From positions 1-6,377 of the forward strand of contig JAKANG010000099.1 in NCBI GenBank assembly GCA_021812505.1: a stretch of DNA of 6,377 nt. The letters run 5' to 3'. Positions within the stretch are counted from its first letter, which is position 1; the number at the start of each line of letters is the position of its first letter. Source of the stretch: Pseudomonadota bacterium (GTDB lineage: Bacteria > Pseudomonadota > Alphaproteobacteria > Rhizobiales > Beijerinckiaceae). A program made the translations under genes and the position numbers. The notes under the pieces were generated by a model. The model saw nothing but the letters and a program-made list of their open reading frames with translations, searched no databases and was not told the DNA's origin. Below are positions 1 to 3,894 of the stretch, piece after piece.

Positions 1-456
1 CTGGTCGTCCACGCGGATGATGTCGATCCCGGCGATATGGGTCCAGATGTCGTGCGGAACCCGTCGACCCTGCATTTCCGGCCGGTAGCACTCGTTGCGG
101 AAGACGAGGTCGGCCGGGACGACGCCAGCGCGGATGATCTCCTGCGCGCCATAGACGTCGGTCAGGAACATATTCAGCACCTTGACGCGCTGGGTGAGGC
201 CGGCCTCGAGCCGTTTCCATTCATCATGGCCCAAAAGGCGCGGGATGATGTCGAAGGGGATCAGGCGCTCGGCGGCCTCTTTGTCGCCATAGACGGCGAA
301 GGTGATGCCGATGCGCCGGAACAGCATTTCCGCCTGCTGGCGGCGCGAGTCGAGCAGCCCGGGCGGCGAGGTCTGCAGCCATTTCCCGATCCGGTCGTAG
401 AGCGCGCGGGGCGTCCCGGCGCCGGTGGTCATCTCGTCGAAACAGGGCATGCTCAT
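1..456 (-). CDS. Circularly permuted type 2 ATP-grasp protein, N-terminal part (cut by left edge)
   Basis: This frame is open from an ATG at 456-454 down to base 1, giving 152 residues with no stop. The protein starts MSMPCFDEM and matches the N-terminal part of circularly permuted type 2 ATP-grasp proteins (the DUF404/DUF407, COG2308 group). Visible family blocks are FRRIGITFAVYGD (46-58), ERLIPFDIIPR (63-73), a segment around TDVYGAQEIIRAGVVP (99-114), YRPEMQG (124-130) and HIAGIDIIRV (140-149). Family members are usually about 470-490 residues, so roughly a third is present, and the later ATP-binding residues lie off the window. ATP-grasp enzymes join a carboxylate to an amine or similar nucleophile via an acyl phosphate; the substrate of this subfamily is not settled. 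In many proteobacteria the gene is followed by an alpha-E (DUF403) protein and a transglutaminase-like protein, which would lie beyond base 1. An in-frame TAA four codons before the ATG leaves only two starts, 456 or the second ATG at 450. Neither has a clear ribosome binding site. Confidence 0.93.
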   Translation of the reverse strand, partial: MSMPCFDEMTTGAGTPRALYDRIGKWLQTSPPGLLDSRRQQAEMLFRRIGITFAVYGDKEAAERLIPFDIIPRLLGHDEWKRLEAGLTQRVKVLNMFLTDVYGAQEIIRAGVVPADLVFRNECYRPEMQGRRVPHDIWTHIAGIDIIRVDDQ

Positions 457-561
457 CGGCTTGGTCGCTTATTGGGAGTTCGCACTCCGGCTTTCACGCG
501 GCGATTGCGAATTGCCCGCCAATCTCGCCTCTGCAGACTGAATCGGCCGCTTCACCCGTGC

Positions 562-606
562 TTTGACATAGCTTAAATGCCGCCTCGCGAGATTTGACAG
601 CCTAAA
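562..606. repeat. Pair of imperfect direct repeats upstream of the ATP-grasp gene
   Basis: TTTGACATAGCTTAAA (562-577) and TTTGACAGCCTAAA (593-606) are near-copies that start 31 bases apart, close to three helical turns. The 5' heptamer is identical; the second copy lacks two bases and has one substitution. In addition, GCTTAAA (571-577) has a perfect inverted partner TTTAAGC at 608-614. The arrangement could be a regulator binding site over the candidate minus-strand promoter, but at this length chance is possible. Confidence 0.4.
572..600 (-). promoter_or_regulatory. Candidate sigma-70-type promoter for the ATP-grasp gene
   Basis: On the minus strand, CTGTCA (600-595) and TTTAAG (577-572) are separated by exactly 17 bases. 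Each hexamer matches the TTGACA/TATAAT consensus at four of six positions. A start near base 565 would give a leader of about 110 nt before the ATP-grasp ATG. Both hexamers lie inside the direct repeats, so a repeat-binding protein would cover the promoter. This is a weak match chosen by eye in a region that must contain some promoter; other positions are possible. Confidence 0.25.
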
Positions 607-759
607 CTTTAAGCGTGGCGCCCTATAAGGGGCGTTAGGACGGTTCGATTGCATTTGCTGCATAAATAATGATCACGTCAGCCAAAGGTCTATTTTTGCA
701 GGACCGTGCGGCCGCAAGTCTTGGCGCCAAATCGGTGGCGTCCGACTTTCATCAAACTG

Positions 760-1635
760 TCAAATTATCTTCGGCGCTCCGCGGGGCTTGCGCTCTTTCT
801 CGACCAGCGCCGCGAGCAAAGAAGCGATCTTGTCCGCGTCCGCCGGAGTCGCTGGATGATAGACCACCATGGTGAGATCCGTGCGGCCATCCACGGCAAA
901 GGCCGAAAATTCGAAAGCAAGCGGACCCGCCACGGGATGTTTGATATGCTTGACGGCCTCGCCGTGGATGCGGCGAAAGTCGTTTTCGCGCCACATCGCC
1001 TCGAATTCGGGACTCAGGCGCCGAAGCTCCTCGATCAAGGGCGCGACCTCCGCCGCGGCGCCGGCGCGGGCCGTGTCCAACCGGAACGCGCCCACCACGA
1101 ATCGCGCCACGTTATGCCAATCATATTGAGAGGACCGGGCGCGCGGGTCGAGAAAGAAGAAGCGCAGGATGTTGCGCTGTTCCGGCGGCAGCGATCCATA
1201 ATCGATCAACATGACGGTCGCCGCCCGATTCCAGGCGACGACGTCCCAAGTCGCGGTCCTGATCATGGCAGGGCAGGGATCCAGCGCGTCGAGAACGCGT
1301 TGAAGCCGCGGGGTGACGTCTTCGTTCTTGTTGTAACGGGCTTCGGGCGGGCGGCCGAGGCCGAGCAGGAACAGATGCTCGCGCTCCACGCCGGTCAGCA
1401 TCAGGGCGCGGGCGATCCGGTCGAGCACGTCGGCGGAAGGGGCGCCGCCCCGTCCCTGTTCCAGCCATGTGTACCAGGTCGCGCTGATATGGGCGCGCTG
1501 CGCGACTTCCTCGCGGCGCAGGCCGGGCGTACGGCGACGCTCGGCGGGAAAACCGAGCGCGATCGGATCGAGCTTCTTGCGGCGGTCCCTCAGAAAGGAT
1601 CCGAGCAGGTTTTCCTTGGCGACGAATTCGTTCAT
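760..1635 (-). CDS. XRE-family transcriptional regulator with MmyB/MltR-like ligand-binding domain
   Basis: The 291-residue product is a cytoplasmic DNA-binding regulator. Residues about 10-80 form an XRE-type helix-turn-helix. The family signature is clear: LRDRRKKLDP (15-24), then RRRTPGLRREEVAQRAHISA (33-52) and TWYTWLEQGR (53-62). Residues about 105-275 match the PAS-like ligand-binding domain of the MmyB-like group, with typical blocks TWDVVAWNRAA (129-139), NILRFFFLDP (155-164) and HPVAGPLAFEF (233-243). In this family (MmyB of Streptomyces, MltR of Chloroflexus) a fatty acid has been seen in the pocket of MltR; the ligand here is unknown. Length is normal. The ATG at 1635 is the only good start, but it has no clear Shine-Dalgarno sequence. 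The gene is divergent from the SDR gene 94 bases away, an arrangement common for this family, so control of the SDR and of itself is inferred. The stop is TGA at 762-760. Confidence 0.95.
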   Translation of the reverse strand: MNEFVAKENLLGSFLRDRRKKLDPIALGFPAERRRTPGLRREEVAQRAHISATWYTWLEQGRGGAPSADVLDRIARALMLTGVEREHLFLLGLGRPPEARYNKNEDVTPRLQRVLDALDPCPAMIRTATWDVVAWNRAATVMLIDYGSLPPEQRNILRFFFLDPRARSSQYDWHNVARFVVGAFRLDTARAGAAAEVAPLIEELRRLSPEFEAMWRENDFRRIHGEAVKHIKHPVAGPLAFEFSAFAVDGRTDLTMVVYHPATPADADKIASLLAALVEKERKPRGAPKII

Positions 1636-1644
1636 CCAATTAAG

Positions 1645-1685
1645 ACTTATACCATGATAAGGTCACTACTTTACCAGAATAAGGT
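1645..1685. promoter_or_regulatory. Tandem operator-like repeat in the divergent control region
   Basis: ACTTATACCATGATAAGGT (1645-1663) and ACTTTACCAGAATAAGGT (1668-1685) are near-copies differing by one missing base and two substitutions. Their shared right half ATAAGGT recurs exactly 22 bases apart (1657 and 1679), about two helical turns. The first copy contains a perfect inverted repeat CTTAT/ATAAG with a 6-base spacer (1646-1661); the second is a weaker dyad. The pair sits between the divergent starts of the regulator and SDR genes, where an autoregulating XRE protein would be expected to bind. Binding by the neighbouring regulator is inference. Confidence 0.6.
1646..1654 (-). promoter_or_regulatory. 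Candidate extended -10 element for the regulator gene
   Basis: The minus strand reads TGGTATAAG from 1654 to 1646, a TGn-extended -10 hexamer with five of six matches to TATAAT. No good -35 is seen 16-18 bases further upstream, which fits an extended -10 promoter. Transcription would begin near base 1639, leaving only a few bases before the regulator ATG at 1635. The element lies within the first operator-like repeat, consistent with repression by steric block. Confidence 0.35.
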
Positions 1686-1716
1686 TTTCGCCGAGATTTG
1701 TCGCCCATGAAAAATT

Positions 1717-1721
1717 GGAGG
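1717..1721 (+). promoter_or_regulatory. Ribosome binding site that fixes the SDR start
   Basis: GGAGG at 1717-1721 lies 8 bases before the ATG at 1730. It argues against reading the in-frame TTG at 1715 as the start, because that TTG overlaps the ribosome binding site itself. Confidence 0.8.
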
Positions 1722-1729
1722 CTTTGCCC

Positions 1730-2626
1730 ATGCGCGTGTTCGTCACCGGCGCGACGGGATTCATTGGCTCGGCTGTCGTCAGGGAATTGATCGAGGGAGG
1801 CCATGAGGTGCTCGGCCTCTGCCGCTCGGATGAGAAGGCCGCGGTTTTGGCGGCCATGGGCGCCGAGGTTCATCGCGGGGCGCTCGAGGATCTCGACAGC
1901 CTCAAGGACGGCGCCGCGAGATCCGACGGCGTCATTCACCTCGCTTTCAACCACGACTTCTCGAAATTCGCCGCGAATTGCGAGGACGATCGGCGGGTGA
2001 TCAAGGCGCTTGGCTCGGTTCTCGTCGGCAGCGAACGACCGCTCATCGTGACGTCGGGGACGGGGATGACCAATACCGCGCCCGGTCAGCCCGCGACGGA
2101 GGACGGTCTCACGATCGGCTCCGACGTGATCCCGCGCGCCGCTTCGGAAGAAGCGGCCGCCGCCGTCGCCGCGGAAGGGGTCAATGTATCGGTCGTGCGT
2201 CTCCCGCAGGTCCACGATACCGTCAGGCAGGGCCTTGTCACCGCGGCGATCGAGACGTGCCGCGCGAACGGCGTCTGCGTTTATGTCGGCGCCGGGGCCA
2301 ATCGCTGGCCCGCGGCGCATGTCCTCGATGTCGCCCGGCTCTATCGGCTCGCGTTCGACGCGGCGGAAAAAGGCGCCAGATATCACGCCGTCGCCGAAGG
2401 AGGCGTGGCGATGCGCGACATCGCCGAAGCCATCGGGCGCCGCTTGAATTTGCCGGTCAAATCCATCGCCCCGGACGAGGCGCAAGAATATTTCGGCTGG
2501 CTGGCGATGTTCGTGGGGCGCGACATGCCCGCTACAAGCGAACGAACCCGGCAAAAGCTCGGCTGGCGGCCGATTGGGCCGGGCTTGATCGCCGATCTCG
2601 AACAATTAAATGTCCCCGGGAGCTGA
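1730..2626 (+). CDS. NAD(P)-binding SDR / NAD-dependent epimerase-dehydratase family protein
   Basis: The 298-residue cytoplasmic protein opens with MRVFVTGATGFIGSAVVREL. This is a Rossmann fold with the glycine motif GATGFIG (7-13) of extended and atypical SDRs. Further family blocks are SDGVIHLAFNHDFSKFA (65-81), RPLIVTSGTGM (103-113), VSVVRLPQVHD (153-163), NRWPAAHVLDVARLYRLA (191-208) and a C-terminal TRQKLGWRP (273-281). The usual catalytic YxxxK is absent: the equivalent stretch reads around PRAASE (135-140), as is typical of this SDR subfamily. The chemistry and substrate are therefore not predictable, and the activity could be reduction, isomerisation or cofactor sensing. Start at ATG 1730 rests on the GGAGG eight bases upstream and on the motif lying at the expected distance from the N-terminus. 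The gene is divergent from the MmyB-like regulator, which probably controls it, and the efflux genes follow 126 bases later on the same strand. Confidence 0.93.
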   Translation: MRVFVTGATGFIGSAVVRELIEGGHEVLGLCRSDEKAAVLAAMGAEVHRGALEDLDSLKDGAARSDGVIHLAFNHDFSKFAANCEDDRRVIKALGSVLVGSERPLIVTSGTGMTNTAPGQPATEDGLTIGSDVIPRAASEEAAAAVAAEGVNVSVVRLPQVHDTVRQGLVTAAIETCRANGVCVYVGAGANRWPAAHVLDVARLYRLAFDAAEKGARYHAVAEGGVAMRDIAEAIGRRLNLPVKSIAPDEAQEYFGWLAMFVGRDMPATSERTRQKLGWRPIGPGLIADLEQLNVPGS

Positions 2627-2643
2627 AAGTCGCGGGGAAGCGG

Positions 2644-2662
2644 GGAGCGGCCCAGGCCGCCC
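2644..2662 (+). terminator. Weak hairpin after the SDR gene, possible terminator
   Basis: GCGGC (2647-2651) pairs with GCCGC (2656-2660) around the loop CCAG, and GG/CC can extend the stem across a bulged A at 2646. It begins 18 bases after the SDR stop. No T-run follows, so it may only slow or partly end transcription. The rest of the gap to 2752 shows no clear promoter, leaving open whether the efflux genes have their own start. Confidence 0.25.
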
Positions 2663-2752
2663 GTCGATTGGCGCGCCCGGGTGGTTTGCGTCGCGGCATG
2701 ATCCTAATGTAGAAGCCTGAACCGCTTTTGGCGCGGAACCGGTCCGGAGCCC

Positions 2753-3883
2753 ATGCGCAAATTCGTCTTCGTTCTCGTCTTCGTCCTGCTCGCCGCGCTC
2801 GTCGGCGGCGCCTATTATTTCCATTTCCATCTCAAGCCGGAAATGGCCCGCGCCGCGATCGCCTCGATGCCGCGTCCGGTCGCCGGCGTCGCGGTGGTGG
2901 AGGCCCGCGCCGAAACCTGGGCGCCCCATGTCTCCGCGATCGGCAGCTTCAAGGCGGTGCCGGGCATCGACGTTTCCAGCCAGGTGGCCGGCATCGTCGC
3001 CGAGATCGCTTTCAAGAACGGGCAGGACGTGGAAAAGGGCGCGCTGCTGGTGCGGCTCGACGATTCCACCGAACAGGCCGACCTACGGTCGAACCTCGCC
3101 TTCCTGAAGAACGCCCAGCAGGCCTTCGATCGCCAGAAGGCGCTCGAGGCGAGCGGCGTCGCCGCCCGCGCCAATTACGATCTCGCCCAGGCCGCGCGCG
3201 ACCAGGCGGTCGGCGCCGAGGACAAGACGCGCGCCCTGATCGGCCAGAAGAATATCGTGGCGCCCTTCGCCGGGCGGCTCGGCATCCGCAAGATCGACGT
3301 CGGCCAATATGTCGCGGCGGGCAGCGCGATGGTTTCGCTGCAGCAGCTCGATCCGATCTATCTCGACTTCCAGGTTCCCGAGCAGAACTATCCCGACCTT
3401 TTCGTCGGCCAGGAGGTTTCCGCGCAAATCGACGCCCTCGCTGGCGGCCGCTTCGCCGGCAAGATCAGCAATATCGACGCGCGGGTCGATCCCGGCACGC
3501 GCACCATGCTGGTGCGCGCGGAATTCAGCAATCCCGAAAAGACGATCATGCCCGGCATGTTCGCCCATGTCGATTTCTCGGCGGGCAAGCCCGCGCAGGT
3601 CGTCACGGCGCCGCGCACGTCCGTCGCCTATTCGCTTTACGGCGACTCGGTCTTCGTGGTCGTCCCCGACGATGCGGCCAAGGGCTTCGACGGCCCGCTC
3701 CATGTCGAACGGCGGGCGGTCAGGGTCGGCGAGGCGCAGGGCGACCGCATCGTGCTGCTCGCAGGCGTTTCGCCCGGCGACAAGGTGGTGAGCGAGGGCC
3801 AGATCAAGCTTCAGCCCAAGGCGGCGGTCAAGATCGATCCGGACCAGTCGATGAAGCCGCCGGCCGTGCGGCCCCTGCCGTGA
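2753..3883 (+). CDS. RND efflux periplasmic adaptor subunit (HlyD/MexH-like membrane fusion protein)
   Basis: The 376-residue protein links an inner-membrane RND pump to an outer-membrane channel. Residues 4-22 are a hydrophobic N-terminal segment after MRK. No lipobox cysteine is present, so it is probably held by an uncleaved signal anchor rather than a lipid. The order is that of the family: first lipoyl half-motif (about 71-104, including VSSQVAGIVAEIAFKNGQDV), a short coiled-coil hairpin (about 105-167), second lipoyl half (168-200, IVAPFAGRLGIRKIDVGQYV), beta-barrel (about 203-280, with IDARVDPGTRTMLVRAEF and MPGMFAHVDF) and membrane-proximal domain (about 283-365, ending GVSPGDKVVSEGQIKLQPKA). 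Length is normal. The ATG at 2753 has GGAG only 3 bases upstream, which is closer than usual, but no other in-frame ATG exists after the TAA at 2705. It is the first gene of a two-gene efflux operon. Substrates cannot be read from the sequence. Confidence 0.95.
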   Translation: MRKFVFVLVFVLLAALVGGAYYFHFHLKPEMARAAIASMPRPVAGVAVVEARAETWAPHVSAIGSFKAVPGIDVSSQVAGIVAEIAFKNGQDVEKGALLVRLDDSTEQADLRSNLAFLKNAQQAFDRQKALEASGVAARANYDLAQAARDQAVGAEDKTRALIGQKNIVAPFAGRLGIRKIDVGQYVAAGSAMVSLQQLDPIYLDFQVPEQNYPDLFVGQEVSAQIDALAGGRFAGKISNIDARVDPGTRTMLVRAEFSNPEKTIMPGMFAHVDFSAGKPAQVVTAPRTSVAYSLYGDSVFVVVPDDAAKGFDGPLHVERRAVRVGEAQGDRIVLLAGVSPGDKVVSEGQIKLQPKAAVKIDPDQSMKPPAVRPLP

Positions 3884-3894
3884 GGTCCTGAAAC

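Larger units (their letters stand above)
457..759. other. Intergenic region between ATP-grasp gene and regulator
   Basis: This stretch of about 300 bases has no convincing gene. It is more AT-rich than its flanks between about 560 and 700. It holds the TTTGACA-type repeats and candidate promoter described separately. It also holds a perfect 5-base inverted repeat CGCCC/GGGCG with a 6-base loop TATAAG (619-634) and a 10-base palindrome TTGGCGCCAA (721-730). The palindrome overlaps a small hairpin CGCCA/TGGCG (725-740) lying 20-35 bases past the regulator's stop. That hairpin has no following T-run on the minus strand, so I do not call it a terminator. A plus-strand T-run (693-697) has no strong stem before it. 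Both flanking genes point leftward, so this gap should carry the end of the regulator transcript and the ATP-grasp promoter. Confidence 0.7.

Noticed and set aside
37..576. A 179-codon plus-strand frame at the left edge.
   Set aside because: Most of it is antisense to the circularly permuted ATP-grasp gene, whose minus-strand translation matches the family block by block.
469..663. A 64-codon minus-strand frame just upstream of the ATP-grasp gene, possibly a leader peptide.
   Set aside because: It has no ribosome binding site, an Arg/Ser-rich composition and no known family. It also crosses the candidate promoter and repeats, so it is more likely chance.
757..764. A third TTTGACAG copy on the minus strand at the end of the regulator gene.
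   Set aside because: It overlaps the last codon and TGA stop of the regulator, and an 8-base match is easily due to chance.
706..1710. A 334-codon plus-strand frame opposite the regulator.
   Set aside because: It is antisense to a clear XRE/MmyB-like regulator and has the composition of a shadow frame.
1640..2605. A 321-codon minus-strand frame opposite the SDR gene.
   Set aside because: It has no family features and R/D/G-rich composition; the plus-strand SDR has clear Rossmann and family motifs and a ribosome binding site.
2691..2745. Resemblance of the gap before the adaptor gene (GCATGATCC, later ACCGCTTTTGGCG) to palindromic intergenic repeats common in Rhizobiales.
   Set aside because: Only short fragments match from memory and no full palindrome is present. 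A genome-wide repeat search would be needed to call it.
2728..3891. A 387-codon plus-strand frame overlapping the adaptor gene.
   Set aside because: The product is extremely arginine-rich and has no domain, while the overlapping frame gives a complete HlyD-type adaptor. It is an out-of-frame shadow.
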